NCBI RefSeq assembly: GCF_000708205.1
Contig: NW_014575559.1
Location: 212,575-276,574 of the forward strand
Reading direction: 5' to 3'
DNA: 64,000 bases
Source of the DNA: Mixia osmundae IAM 14324
Lineage: Eukaryota; Basidiomycota; Mixiomycetes; Mixiales; Mixiaceae
Shown here: piece by piece, positions 1 through 11,374 of the stretch
How positions within the stretch are numbered: position 1 is the first letter of the stretch
Layout: every line of letters starts with the position of its first letter
Notes under the pieces: model-generated
What the model was told of the DNA's origin: nothing
What the model saw: the letters and a program-made list of their open reading frames with translations, nothing else
Databases searched by the model: none
Translations under genes and position numbers: made by a program

Positions 1-2
1 TG

Positions 3-1863
3 CGCGAATCGGACCTTTTCTCGGGCAACGAGGATCGCATCTCGCTCCAGCAGTTTCCTGTCATACACGAAGGTGTCATCAGCTACCTTGCTAGGATAGA
101 GAGTCCGCAGAGTATGGAGTCGCTCGGCGGGTCAGTTCTAGGGACGGAATCGTCCCACCGAGAAGAACAGAAGATCATGCGAAGCTCTCGAATGCCTAGT
201 CCTCCAGACGTCAAAACGCCACTATCTCTTGTCTCACCCATCCCGCAGCTCAACCGGAAGCCAAGCAAGGAAGCAGTCGAGCCGCCAGATATTCACCATG
301 TTCACTTGCGATGGTGCGATCTGTGTGGCCAAGCCAGAGAGCAGATAGTAAGCTACAAGCGTTACAGAAAGCAGTTGGGAAAGGACGGCATGACGAAGCA
401 CGCTCATGTCACGATCCCTAAATCGACAATGGGACTCACGCCAGATGATAGACTGTCGGCCGGATTTGGCCCGGTTGGCGAAGTCGTCCTCATTCCAGAT
501 CCAAGCAGTCTGCGCGCATTGCCTTGGCTCAACGCACATCACGCTGCCGTCATGTGTGTCATGGAGGAGAAGCCAAAAGGACCGGATCGACCGCCCCCAT
601 ACTCACTCTGCACTCGGACATTGCTCGCGGAAGTCATCGAGTACGCTTCCCTGCAAGGCCATATGTTCATGTGCGGCTTTGACATCGATTTTGTGCTGCT
701 CTCTGCAAAAACTGACCGATCTGCGACTATCGGCGGGCAAGGTGCAACGCGGGCTTTGACGCCTGGATTGGTCAACTTGCTCGATGATATCGTAGACGCG
801 CTACACGAGTCGGGCATCGAAGTAGACGATTATCAAACACTATCGGCGCCCGGACAATTCAGGATATCATTACGCGAAGAAGAGCCGCTGATTGCTGTTG
901 ACAGCCTTCTTCATGCAAAGGACGCAATCAGGCTGATTGCAGCTGCCAATGGCTATCGGTCTACCTTTGCACCGAAAGTCTTCCGCGAACATGGTGAGTG
1001 CGACAATGTCTTGCCAAGTCTTGCTGATAATGCCAAAGATGGCACCGGGCAGCATGTGCGCATCACGATCGCAAAGACCAATGTAACGGGAAGATTGACA
1101 GACGCCCGCTTTCCAAACCTACCAATGGCAGATGCAATGTTCGCTGCAGGTCTCCTGCGTCATCTACCTGCCATTACTGCCTTTACGCAAGCTACGCCGA
1201 TGTCATTTGAGCGTGCTGTGCCTGGCTCAAGAATGGGCGCAAGCTGGGCAGCATGGGGCAGTGACAACAGGTCGGCATCTTCCGTTTCCTTCGGTCCTAC
1301 TACTAACATGCGACGACAGGGAGACACCCCTGCGACTGTGCTATGTCAATTACCCTCGCAAATATCACTGGGAGCTACGCTCGTTCGACGCGACTGCGAA
1401 TCCGTACATCGCCCTATCGGCCATCATCGCCGCTGGAGTGCTCGGCATCAAGAAGCAGCTTGTGCGCTGCCTGAGCTGTTTAAGACTCCGCTGACGCACA
1501 GAACAGGAGTTGCGACAATTTGATTGCTTGGGTGAGCCAATCTGGTGAAGTAGCTGACTTCCATCTCTCATGCTGATGTGCAGAGGATCCGTCCCTCATG
1601 TCGCGTGATGAGCTCAAGGCGCTTGGAATCAGGAGGCCAATGCCGAGAAGCTTCAGGGGAGCGCTCGAAAAGTTGACAGAAGATGCTGTGTTGGCGTATG
1701 CCGTGCACTTCATATCGTACACGTTCATGCTGACTGAATTGACAGCGCTGCGATTGGACCGAGCTTCGTCAAAGCATACACGCTCGTCAAACAGGCTCAA
1801 ATGCAAGTGCTGTCAGATCTGAGCAAAGAGGAAGCCAAAGCATACATGCTAAAGTACTATTAG
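3..1863 (+). CDS. Glutamine synthetase-like protein, FluG type (5' partial)
   Basis: The frame is open to the left edge, so the N-terminus is missing. Exons: 3-993, 1039-1270, 1320-1461, 1507-1531, 1584-1695, 1746-1863 (at least 539 aa). The visible protein has the glutamine synthetase beta-grasp region (RWCDLCG, then DPSSLRALPW) followed by the catalytic fold: DGTGQHVRI matches the NGSGxH ATP/substrate motif, WGSDNRETPLR matches the WGxxNR block, and ELRSFDATANPY matches the ExRxxDxxxNPY metal/glutamate block. The tail ends in KAYMLKYY. Bacterial-type GS family members of this kind (FluG C-terminal half, or gamma-glutamyl ligases) are known in fungi. Whether an amidohydrolase domain lies upstream, as in true FluG, cannot be seen. 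All five introns are GT-AG and 45-52 nt. It is convergent with EFG1, 28 bases away. Confidence 0.8.
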
Positions 1864-1891
1864 CAACAACAATCGAGATTGCATACGATGT

Positions 1892-2802
1892 TTAGTACTC
1901 GAAGAAGTCGTCCGGCATCGGAGGGCGCTTGGGCTTAGAGTCTTTACTCTTCTTCGTATCTGAAGGTGCTCCTGCGAGCACCTCCTTGCGTTTCCGCGGC
2001 AGCGACTCGGTTCTGTCTGCAGACTTGTCTTTCTCAGGCTCGGCAGAATAGATGCCCTTGGCCATGAGTTGGCTTATTTCCACCCGTAGCGATGCACGCC
2101 GCTTCGTCGTCTCAGGTGTACTGTCAGCACTCGTGTCCGTTCCACTGTGCGGAACCCAGACATTGTTGGGAAAGAGACCGATGTATTTCTGATCCTTTGG
2201 AAAGTGCTGCGCTTTCATATTAGCACTATGATTGCATTCGCGGACAAGCTTACCAGCACGTAGTTGAGATCGACACGATACTGGTCAAGTAAGGCCTGGG
2301 CCGTCGCTCGCTCGTCGTCGTCTGTCGCTCGCTCGACAGCTGTAAGGCTTTGCTTGATTCGTCGCGTCAGCTTCTGCCGCTCTGGACAAACGCAAAGTGG
2401 TTTAGCACAGAGTGTGATCGATCACATGAGAGCTTGCCAAAGAACTTGACTTTGTGATATCGGCTGGCATTGTTGCGTTCGGTCTCGTTTCTCTGAGCTT
2501 CGGCAAGCTGAGCCTCCAACGCGACCAATCGACGCTCATTCTCCACTTTCACGTTCGGCGCGAGGTCTTCCTGCAATACATGCTGTCTTTAGTGACAATA
2601 AGCGACTTTGCACGGCATGACTTGCCTTGTTCAGGAGACGCTTGACTGAACGCAGCGAAGATTTCAATTTGCTAACGCCCGTCGGCATTTCCGCCGTGGT
2701 CGATGCGTTTGCCGGCCGATGTGACTGCTGACGAAGTTGAGGGGTGAATGAGCTGGTCGAAGCGTCATGGCGGCGCTGTGAGTGTGGCCGTCTGTCCTCC
2801 AT
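1892..2802 (-). CDS. EFG1: rRNA-processing protein EFG1
   Basis: Exons on the minus strand: 2802-2626, 2570-2438, 2381-2254, 2206-1892 (250 aa). The spliced protein follows the EFG1 family: a basic N-terminus, a coiled-coil segment (NERRLVALEAQLAEAQ), the block RYHKVKFFERQKLTRRIKQ, then RVDLNYVLHFPKDQKYIGLF, and a Lys-rich C-terminal tail. EFG1 is a nucleolar factor needed for 18S rRNA maturation. Two of the three introns (2571-2625 and 2382-2437) begin with GC (GCAAGT and GCAAGC). No GT donor would restore the conserved reading frame, so these are GC-AG introns. The third (2207-2253) is GT-AG. Start codon at 2802; a divergent gene starts 114 bases upstream. Confidence 0.85.
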
Positions 2803-2916
2803 GAGTGAACGATGACGTGTCTGTGACTGCTGTCAATCATCTTCTGGCACGCACGCGACTTTTGTGGTCGCGCCGTTTTGACATTGTCGACGTCTTGAGA
2901 TGGCTCTGTAGCACGG

Positions 2917-4814
2917 ATGTCCGACTCTGCTGGGCCTTTGTCTGCTCAGAAAAGACGCTCGGGCACTCGCTTGATCTGGCGAGGCAGCATTGCCACCGAG
3001 AACGGCCAAAAGCTGCACGGTAAGCAGACGCGCGACGGAGGACGCAAGAGCTCATTGGGATCGATGACGTGCTCACAGGCCTCGCTATCATCGCGCATGG
3101 TGATGCTACAAGCTCGCCAAGCAAATCTGGAGCAGTAGCGGATAGGTCAGAGGCGAATAGAGTCGTTGCGACACCGCGCTCATCGCTCGCGACGCTCAGA
3201 CGACCATGCGATCGCATTTCTGTCACGCCACAAGTCTCCCCACCTCTTGCCTCGTCAAGCCAGACCGCTCGATCGTATGTGCCGACAAACGCATCGCCAA
3301 GGCTGGCAAAAGCGGTGCCTCTCTCTGAGCTATCGCTTGATCTGGAAATGCTAAGACACACGACCTTGCAAGTGCATCAGGTCGTCGCGTTGGGCGAGCC
3401 TACTGCAGAAGAGAGGGAAGCAGTCCGGCAAGCTGAAGCAGGGAGAAACAAGCGCAAAGACTCGAAGCGCCGGCAATTGAGCGCCCTGATCAAAGGCAAG
3501 TCTCGTCAGTTACAAGAGGATTCTCAGTCGGCACGCATCATCTCGCTCACTCAAGAATCTATGGGCATGTATATCGATCCACGATGCCCGGATACGGTGG
3601 CTTGGTTTGAGGACAGGCTCTGTCGGCAAGAGCTTATCGCGGGTGAACATACGACACGGCGCGGTATCGTCCTTTTATTAGGCAACGCCCTCACGCCAGA
3701 TTTGTCGAGCAAATTTGTCATCTACGGTCAGGCAATAGATGCTGACGAGCTCGCTTCACAGCAGCCCAAACTGCAGCTCAAATTGGGCCGGGAGATTGAA
3801 GCGAAAGCGCGCCTGCCTCGTCCTGACGATCCCCTGCCGCGCGAATCTGCCTTGACGATGAAGCTGCGTCAAGCGGGCACGGAGAGCCTGAACGTGCAAA
3901 AGAGCGCGCAGAAGAGCAACGGCAAGAGTGCACAGAGGGGCATACCTACAGATGATGATATCTTCATGAGCAAGGCCGGCAGTCCACAGAGATCCCTGCT
4001 GCCAACGATGCGCGACCCCAACGTTATGCCGATCAAAGCGCGGCTCAACAACACAAAGGGTGCAAAGACGCTCATACAGCCGTCCCTGGCCGCTTTTGTC
4101 AGCAAGCCCGTCTCCCGTTCCTTGCCCACTGATCGAGTTGCGAGCAATGGCATGGTGCATCGCAAACGAAGTCGGTCTTGCCTTGAGCCGCATGATGACA
4201 TCAAACCCGGGTTTGCCACGCTCGAGGCACGCGAGCGGAAGCGGTCTCGATCAATCTCGCGGGCGCTCTCACCGCTCGATATTGCATCCCAACAAATTAG
4301 ACGGTCGCATAGTCAGACACCCAGCATTTTGCCGCCTTCGAGGTCGCAGTCTACCATTCCGCCTGACAAGATCAAGAGGGAATCTTCGCACAGTCTTGCT
4401 GTTCATCCTGATCGTCACTCTCGCGAGCCCTCTGTGCAGGTCACGACGCTGGAAGGACGTAATAGAGCGGTATGTCTGCCGATTGTTGGCAATCTCTTAT
4501 CATACTGACGGAGGGAGATGCAGTCACTGAAGAAGCTCATAGTAAACGCACTGGCGGATAGGAACATCAAGCGAGACCATCCAGAGTTTGAAGCTTACTT
4601 CTCTGTCGTCCTGAACAGCCTCAAATTTGCCCTCGTCAGTCTAGACACAAGCCCTTCCATCGCACTGAGCTGACAGTCAATTCAGAGAGCGACGTTGAGC
4701 ACGGAGACGCTCGACAAGATCCAAGCGAGGAGTCTCATCGATGCTCACCTCGCCATGTACCTCGTCACTGTACCGCCACGCTCGCAGGAAACCAGTGTTG
4801 TTGTCGATATTTGA
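2917..4814 (+). CDS. SLD7-like protein (probable replication initiation factor)
   Basis: Exons: 2917-3019, 3079-4469, 4524-4634, 4686-4814 (577 aa). The N-terminus contains RLIWRGSIATENGQKLHG, resembling the short N-terminal domain of Sld7. The middle is long, Ser/Arg-rich and probably disordered, with repeated basic clusters. The C-terminus (LKKLIVNALADRNIKRDHPE, then SLKFALRATLST and LIDAHLAMYL) fits my recollection of the Sld7 C-terminal domain that binds Sld3. In yeast, Sld3-Sld7 loads Cdc45 at origins. The GINS subunit PSF3, in the same pathway, lies about 8 kb downstream, but I attach no weight to that. The assignment rests on two short blocks and could be wrong; exon structure is better supported than function. 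Confidence 0.5.
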
Positions 4815-4860
4815 CATTGCATAGAAGACACGCGCTTTCTTCTCGTTCGCGCGCCAATGC

Positions 4861-5459
4861 ATGACAGACTCGAGCGGAGTCTACACCGACTTTGATGCCA
4901 GGCTGACCAACACAGCGGCAAGTGTACAGGATGCGACGCTCACAATACGAGTCATCAAGTCTTTTGCTTACCGTTCGACCAAAAATCTGATTTTGCATCA
5001 TGTCGACCTGACGAGCACGACTGTCGGCCAGCTCAAGGCCAGAGTCATTCTTGGTTTGCCTTTTCCACCCTTGGCCATATATCTCAAGGCTGAGTGCGGC
5101 CGGTGACAGATATTCAGACTGCGCCTGGCTTCAAGCCGTACAGAAACGCGAAGCTCGACACGCTCAAGCTCTATACGAAAGCTCATGGGGCAAAGGTGAG
5201 CCTAGCGAGCGGAGTCCAGAAGATTGACTGACAGGAAGGACAGACGACCAATCTGATCATCAACATGGACAATGACGAATGGATCCTCGACGATGACGGT
5301 GCCACCCTCGCGACAATGGGACTTGGCACGCGCTCCTTTCTGCCTGGGATGTGCTTTGCTGACAGGCCACATATGACAGAGAACGAGACAGAGGTTTCTT
5401 TCTTTGGTCGTGAAGACTATGAAGCCTTTAAGAAGGATCCAGAGACAAAGTGGATATGA
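4861..5459 (+). CDS. UPF0538 family protein (C2orf76 homologue)
   Basis: Exons: 4861-5053, 5110-5195, 5244-5325, 5380-5459 (146 aa). It matches the small conserved family typified by human C2orf76: TLTIRVIKSFAYRSTKNLIL, then GFKPYRNAKLDTLKLYTKAHG, IINMDNDEWIL, and the tail ENETEVSFFGREDYEAFKKD ending in a tryptophan. The family is about 125-150 aa, ubiquitin-like in size, and has no firmly established function that I know. The last intron (5326-5379, 54 nt) would start with GCACGC. Splicing it aligns GLENETEVSFF with the family, but it is a multiple of three and has no stop, so retention is also possible. Confidence 0.8.
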
Positions 5460-5638
5460 CGTGCCTCTGGGAATCGCACTCGGCATTGGCTGTTGCTCTC
5501 GTTCTCTTGCAGCATCAAGCTGAAAAAAGTGATTCAAGTGGCTATAACATGCATGCAGTACAGTCTATTGCAACGTCCTCTTCTGTACATCTTGGCGGGC
5601 GTGACACTCAAGCCCAGCGACCTGTGCTCAGACCTAAA

Positions 5639-6778
5639 TCAGTGATGTCCAGCCGCAGAGAGCATGGCGAACTGACCTAGCAAAGCCATGATAGCGGCAC
5701 CTAGGCAGACTGTACCGAGCGAGATGACAAGCTTGCCAGTCGGAGCGTTTCGCATTTTGTCATTGAAGATGAACTCGTGCGCTAGCAATTCGACGAGACC
5801 GGTGTACAGCAAAATACCGGCAGACAGCGCATCAAGAATGCCAGAGACAATGTTTGCTGTTGGTGAATCTGGGTTGTAAGTCTCCCTGAAACCTAGGCCG
5901 AATGCCATGCCGAGTGGTGTAACGACGGCATAGGCAATCGCGCCTATGAAAGGCACGTAGCGCATTCGTTTTGGCAGCGGCAAGAAGGCTAGCCGCGAGC
6001 CGAGGCCGAGACCTTCGAACATCTGGTGGAAGATGATGACGACAAACAGTGTGTTGAAGTCGTCCGTCACCGCGAGTGTGAGACCGATGATGAGCGAGTG
6101 AAAGATGACACCGAACTCGAGGATGGCAACACCGAGTATTTGAGCCATTGCCTGGGAATCGATGACCTCATCATCTTCGAGCAGGACCGGTCCCTGCTCT
6201 GGATCTTCCAGCTTGCCGGGCTCTTCAATGATCTTAGATGCCTCGTCATTCTTGAGCGTCGTACTCGCAGAGTCAATGAGTCCGGTGCCAGTATGATGGT
6301 CGTTATGTTCTGCAGCGTGATGATGACCGATCCCGAGCGCGTGATCGTGGGCGTTGTAGTTGTCAAGACCGAGCTTGCGTAGGCGGGCGCTGCCGATTCT
6401 GAAGGCGATGATCTCGAGGATGAAGATCATAAAGACGGACATCATCGCGATGGCAGGTGCCCAGTCATAGACCGTCCAAGTTCCGGTCAGGCAAGGTGCA
6501 GTCAGTTCATCAAAGGCAGGCGCAAGCAGATGGATGAAAGCAGTAGCGATGATGACGCCAGAGCCAAAGTATTTGACGAAATCGAAAGCCGCCGTCGGTA
6601 CCTTGAGTGAGGGTATCCTCCTCGCAATCACGGGGAACAGCGTGCCAACGAGCGAAGTGGTCAAGATGATGAAGAGAGCACCGACTCGTAGACCGAGTGA
6701 GCCATTATAAGGCGAGCCAGAGTCGCAGGAGACGATGGGTGCAGTCGCTGCAGCGGCAGAAGTGTCGTTGCTTGCCAT
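5639..6778 (-). CDS. ZIP-family zinc/iron transporter
   Basis: A single-exon gene of 379 aa with eight predicted membrane spans, the usual layout and length of fungal ZRT1/ZRT2-type ZIP transporters. The variable cytoplasmic loop between spans 3 and 4 is His-rich (around residues 150-170, with HHH and HNDHH). Span 4 carries HSLIIGLTLAV and span 5 carries HQMFEGLGLGSRL, which hold the conserved metal-coordinating His and Glu residues of the family. It should import zinc (or iron) from outside or from a storage compartment into the cytosol. The C-terminus ends in GHH. Start chosen at the first Met, just before the predicted luminal N-terminus; the next gene on this strand lies 232 bases upstream. 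Confidence 0.92.
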   Translation of the reverse strand: MASNDTSAAAATAPIVSCDSGSPYNGSLGLRVGALFIILTTSLVGTLFPVIARRIPSLKVPTAAFDFVKYFGSGVIIATAFIHLLAPAFDELTAPCLTGTWTVYDWAPAIAMMSVFMIFILEIIAFRIGSARLRKLGLDNYNAHDHALGIGHHHAAEHNDHHTGTGLIDSASTTLKNDEASKIIEEPGKLEDPEQGPVLLEDDEVIDSQAMAQILGVAILEFGVIFHSLIIGLTLAVTDDFNTLFVVIIFHQMFEGLGLGSRLAFLPLPKRMRYVPFIGAIAYAVVTPLGMAFGLGFRETYNPDSPTANIVSGILDALSAGILLYTGLVELLAHEFIFNDKMRNAPTGKLVISLGTVCLGAAIMALLGQFAMLSAAGHH

Positions 6779-7010
6779 CCTCGTCCCAATCTGTCAGCGC
6801 AGCTCGGAGAACGTGGCTGGCCCTTTTTGAGGCTGTAGGACTCCTCAGACCGCGAAGGTGACAGCGAAGGCCGCCGACAACAGATGCTCACGCTCGTTGT
6901 CGAGACACATCGCGGCTGGCTGCCTCAAAATTGGACAAAGACGGTGACCGCGAGCTTGGGGCTCAGCGCCGAAAATTTGAAACAACATCTAGTGCAATAT
7001 CAAGTAGAGA

Positions 7011-8469
7011 TCACGCGGCGATGGCTTTGTTGGCCATGATGAGTGCTCCCTCTCGCGTGGCATGACCGCCGATGAAGCCAGCAGCGTGCACGAACACACA
7101 TCCCTCGATGCCAACGAGGGCGTCGAGCTCTTTGTCTCTGATCCCTCGCCATGCCGCCGGCAGAGCTTTGCGCGATTCGAAACCTTCTGAACTTCGGGGC
7201 ACTGCCTGAACACGCCATTTGCCAGCCTCGTCAGGGTAGATGACATAGAGCACCTTGCGGTCATCTTCAATGCTGAGCTCCCGCTCGAGTCTGAAGAGGT
7301 GATCCTGTGAGGCGCGCTCGTCAGCTTCGTGCTCAATGGGAGGCATAGGGGATTTGCCTTCCACGGCGCGAAAGACCCAAGGAGCATGATCCGCCCGTGT
7401 GGATCTGCGCCGTCAAACTTGCATCTCTCAAACAGCGCTTCGACGATGAGCGAACGACCGGGAAGCCACTGATGCGCTGCTGCGTCAAGCACTTGGAAGA
7501 ACTCGCTGCCGGCCAATGCCGAAGCAGTCTCGAAGCGCTCCTGCACTAGCTCGTCAACGCCGCCAAGCGTGACGTCGACTGGGGAGACTCACGTCCAGTA
7601 TATCGTTGTTGCTCGTTTCGTTCCAGGATGGATTGAGCTGTGCGTGTCGTTCCTTGAGCTCATTGTCGAGCTAGAAGAAAGTGACGCACCCTTGAGATTC
7701 GTGAACTGAGACCGGTAAAGTTGCGGTAATTCGAGCGCACATCGCCTCCGAGCACTGCTTCGTACTGATTGATGCCATTGTCGATACCATCGAGGCCTGG
7801 CATGCAATGTCAGCATCAGTCTACAGCGCAGGGCAATGACGTGCCCTCAACAAAGTCCTCATACACCTTTGGGTATAGCGTACTAACAGTTTTGTCTGCC
7901 TCCTGTAATCCTAGCCTCTGGGCAATAATTTGCTTGCCATAGTGCCTATCATGATGCGGTCAGCCCGCGTGAGCATGTATGTATCAGGCAAAGACCGACT
8001 TGTACACTAGTCCAGCCGAGGACAGCTTCGTGCGATGACTGCTGTCGAAGGTCGCCGCAAAGCCGCGCTGATGATGGTCGAATCGCTGCCTCTCTACAGA
8101 ATAGACCCCGCCAACCTGTATGGATCAGATGAATATGCGGACAGTTGCAAGGGGGCACGTCTCACATCGAGTACGATATCTGCCATATCGATGATGGCAG
8201 GATCTCGCGTTCGTACTAAGCCTGTGACAGACATCAATAATTGTTCCGAGAGGGAGACCTATACTGGTCGTACGGGCGTCTTTGTAGTCAGGCAATGTGC
8301 GAACAAGGTGGACTGCCAGCGCTTCGTCCGCATGGAAAGTGCCCGAATGGGTACAGATTAGCTTGGGACCGTCTGTGCGCGCCTTCTTGGTGATTGCTGT
8401 GTCGCCCATGCTGCGCGCTACCCTGATCAACCGAGTGGTAGACGTCGTGGTCTTTTCGGTGACTGCCAA
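7011..8469 (-). CDS. MYG1: MYG1 exonuclease family protein
   Basis: Minus-strand exons: 8469-8274, 8221-8166, 8115-8000, 7945-7845, 7796-7690, 7637-7593, 7549-7358, 7304-7011 (368 aa, the family length). Conserved blocks appear in order: THSGTFHADEALA, LVRTRDPA, DIVLDVGG, FDHHQRGF, LSSAGLVYKHYG, DGIDNGI, LNPSWNE, LPGRSLIVEALF, APWKDHLFRLE, and VFVHAAGFIGGH near the end. MYG1 is a DHH-like metal-dependent RNA exonuclease reported in nucleus and mitochondria. The N-terminus is Ser/Thr/Arg-rich and could be a mitochondrial presequence. Two introns are GC-AG: 7797-7844 (GCACGT) and 7305-7357 (GCAAAT). Both are fixed by strongly conserved flanking residues (DGIDNG and PWKxHL). The 43-nt intron 7550-7592 is among the shortest here. 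Confidence 0.92.
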
Positions 8470-8571
8470 CTTTTTGATGCGGCCGAGGCACGTGAAGGAA
8501 TTTTTGATTTCTCATCTGATGCATCCACTCAGCGGCATCGTGCCAAATGCAGCCTGTCTGCGCGGAATGAA

Positions 8572-10466
8572 TTGCGAACGAGCCAGAATCAGGGGATTCG
8601 TCAAGATGGACTTCGTTGCTTCATCTACTCATGTAGATCCAAGACGGCAGGCTTTCGGTACAGGCCTACTGGAGCAATGGATGAGGAGAGTGCTCTGCTC
8701 AAGCGTGGGCCTTCTACTCTCCCGACAGCCTGGCATCAAAGGCAATCAACACATGCTCGAGTCACACGAGCAACCGCCGCCTGCCTGTGCTTGATGGGAC
8801 TCATACTCAGCTTGACTCTGCTTCCGAGCCCTATCAGAGACCATTTGCACCGCTCACTGGACACACTCCGCACAGCATATCAGGCGCCCGTACCATGGTG
8901 TCAAGCTGGTCAATCGCTCGTCGATCGTCGATGCGTTTGCGACATTGCTCACTCGACATGCGACGAAGAAGATGCGCTCGTCTCGCTGCTGCTCGAGCCC
9001 AGTATGAATGCCAGCGCGCTCGAGACCGGCCGCGAGTACAGGCTCAGGATACAGCAGCATGATCACGAAGGCGTCGCTTTAGGCAACTCCTCGTACGACG
9101 GCACAATCCCCCCGCGGTACTTCTACTTTGCTCTCAGCTTTGTGTCTGAGCGAGAGCGGTTCAGGCTTGAGGAGCCCACGTTCGTTCAGGACGGCTTATG
9201 GGAGTTCTCCTTCCATCTGCTTACTGAAGGCACGTACGAAGTCAAAGTCTTGCTAGAGGGAGAGGGCGAGAAGTACCCTACTGATCCCTTCGGCGAGCAC
9301 AACATCTACACTGCCGAGAACCGAGTAGAATACTCGCCCGTGACTGTCAAAGCCACGGCGAGATTCAGGACAATTGAGCCAGACGCGCCCTTCCATCACG
9401 AGGCTGTCACTAGCCTACCGGCTTGCGCGCCGTCTCAGCTCGGCTTAGGCACAGCTGGTCGATGGCTCCGCCTGCACAATGATAGCAGCGTGCCGCAGTC
9501 TTTCCGAGACGAATTTCTACCGGCTACCGAGCTCAAAGGCGCAGATTATCTTTACGTGGCTAAAAGCGATTGCCTGATGCCGTACTTTTCGCAAAAGAAG
9601 ACAAGCACTTGCCTGGCGAACAAGAGGATACACCTCATCGGCGACTCGACCATGGAAGAAATTGCAAACAGTCTAGGCCTCTTTCTGTCGGAACCTAATG
9701 CCGATGATCCCGCTTCTGACTTTCTGCCAGACGACTATAAGTCTCATCTAGGCGTCTATCGGGGGGATTGCAACCAGCCATGGTCGGTCGCTTCCTCCTA
9801 GCACGGTGTCCTATGCTGACATTGCTGCGCAGGGAGCCACAAAGACATATGCTCTGGCCTATCTCTGCTGCCAATGCGAGTATCGCTTTTACTTGGGCGG
9901 GAGGAGCCGAACTCTGCTCGAGCGGCATGGGAACTCAATCTTTTGAGTCGCCCTATGGACGGAATCGCATCATCGGCGCTTTGGCAGACCCGAAGACGAT
10001 GCTCAGCGAAGAGGACCAATTGGTCAGATTCTTGGACGAGGATCTGCCCCTACCGCCGGTTCCTGCCCATTCGGACACGATCCTCATCTACAATAATGCA
10101 CTGCACGATATGGTCTCAATAGCAAAAGAAGATGGAAGCGGTCTGCAAGTCTCGGAGTACAAGGAGAAGATGAGCAGCAGTATGAAGTTGATGCTGCCGT
10201 ACGTCTCAAAGGCAGTCTACATGACGACGACGTCTCTCTTCGGCAGCTCTAACCGAATGATCAGGACACTCAACCAGCTGGCTGTCAGTGCAGCAGAGGA
10301 GAACGGCTTCAGCGTATTCGCTAATTACGATATCACTCTTTCGCGATCGAACGAGCATTCCGACGGCGACAAACATCACACAAGTCATTTCTGGATGGAT
10401 CACCACGTAGCTCCATATCTTCATGCACGGACTCAACTGCTCCTGAACACTCTTTGCAGGCCATAA
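8572..10466 (+). CDS. Type II membrane protein with PC-esterase/NXPE-like SGNH domain
   Basis: Exons: 8572-9782 and 9833-10466 (614 aa). A second in-frame Met at 8677 (MDEESALLKRG) may be the true start, giving 579 aa. One membrane span (LCLMGLILSLTLL) near the N-terminus is followed by a large luminal region with paired cysteines, a probable beta-sandwich (about residues 160-290), and an SGNH/PC-esterase domain. That domain begins with RIHLIGDSTMEEI, where the GDS holds the nucleophilic serine, and ends near SHFWMDHHVAP, which could supply the Asp-x-x-His catalytic pair. Such proteins acetylate or deacetylate glycans in the Golgi or at the surface; the substrate here is unknown. The single intron is GT-AG, 50 nt. 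Divergent from MYG1. Confidence 0.65.
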
Positions 10467-11374
10467 GCAGTGAATTCAACTGGTCGGGATTGTTGTACGC
10501 ATGCACACGCCTTCAGATGACGCAAAGTAGGCTGCATTGCCAGGGCAGATGCAGCCGAGGCTTACACCGTTGTCCCGGTCAGACCCGTGTGTCTATCAGA
10601 GTCGGCCAGCAAGGCTCTAAGGCCCTACTGAGTTCAGCGCTCAGCTCATTCGGGCCGGGCCGGCTTTCGCGAGAATGCGACGCCACTTATTTCCGCCGAT
10701 CGATCTCCGGCTGGTGTGGAGCAATCGGGAAATTCACGGCAGACGGAGCCGGTGTGGGGATCGCTGTGCCTGCCCGCCATCTGTCGAAGATTCGCAGAAC
10801 CTGACTGATCTTCGCGCGCGATGAGAGACATGTAGCTTCGCGATAGCAATGTTTCGCGACCCCGCCAGAAAGGCGCAGGAGGGCGCCGCTCTGACATAGC
10901 GATCGCATCAGCAGATTGCGACACTAGTCCGCTGACGCAGGAAGGGACCCTTGAAGAGCTTAGAGCCTATGCGCTGGTCAGCAAGTAGGAAAACAAGCCT
11001 GCGCAATGAAGATCTTTCAAGGCGCGTCATCGTCCCTTGATCATCTACACGGAACAACAGCAGCTATTTACAACGAGACAACGTTCTGCTTCACCTGTGC
11101 AAGGGTCTCAAGCTCACGGAAGATTAGCCATGTCATCTAGCACCTGACAAATTGCGACCTGTTCTTGCGTCAGAGTTTCTCTGGAGCTTGAAGTGATCTC
11201 ATTCGCCTCGTTGTCGTCACTGTATGCCGCCATGTGGTCATCGATACTCCGTCGAACCCCAAGTTGCGGGTCTATAAAGAGCAGCTCTGTTTGCTCTTCA
11301 GCTCACCCCGGACAACCAAGAACAATTCGAATAAGTTCTCGCCCTCAACTCAGCTTCACTCAGCCCTCGCAAAC
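10467..11374. other. Intergenic region upstream of the repeat-peptide gene
   Basis: About 900 bases without a supportable gene. The right end acts as promoter and 5' leader of the peptide-precursor gene: a TATA element lies at 11273-11278 and a pyrimidine-rich leader precedes the ATG. I see no repeat, tRNA or conserved ORF in the rest. A long upstream region in an otherwise compact genome is compatible with a regulated promoter, but I cannot name binding sites with confidence. Confidence 0.5.
11273..11278 (+). promoter_or_regulatory. TATA box of the repeat-peptide gene
   Basis: TATAAA sits 97 bases upstream of the ATG at 11375, followed by a CT-rich leader. Clear TATA boxes at this spacing are uncommon for the housekeeping genes around it and suggest strong or inducible expression. 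This is inference from position and sequence only. Confidence 0.55.
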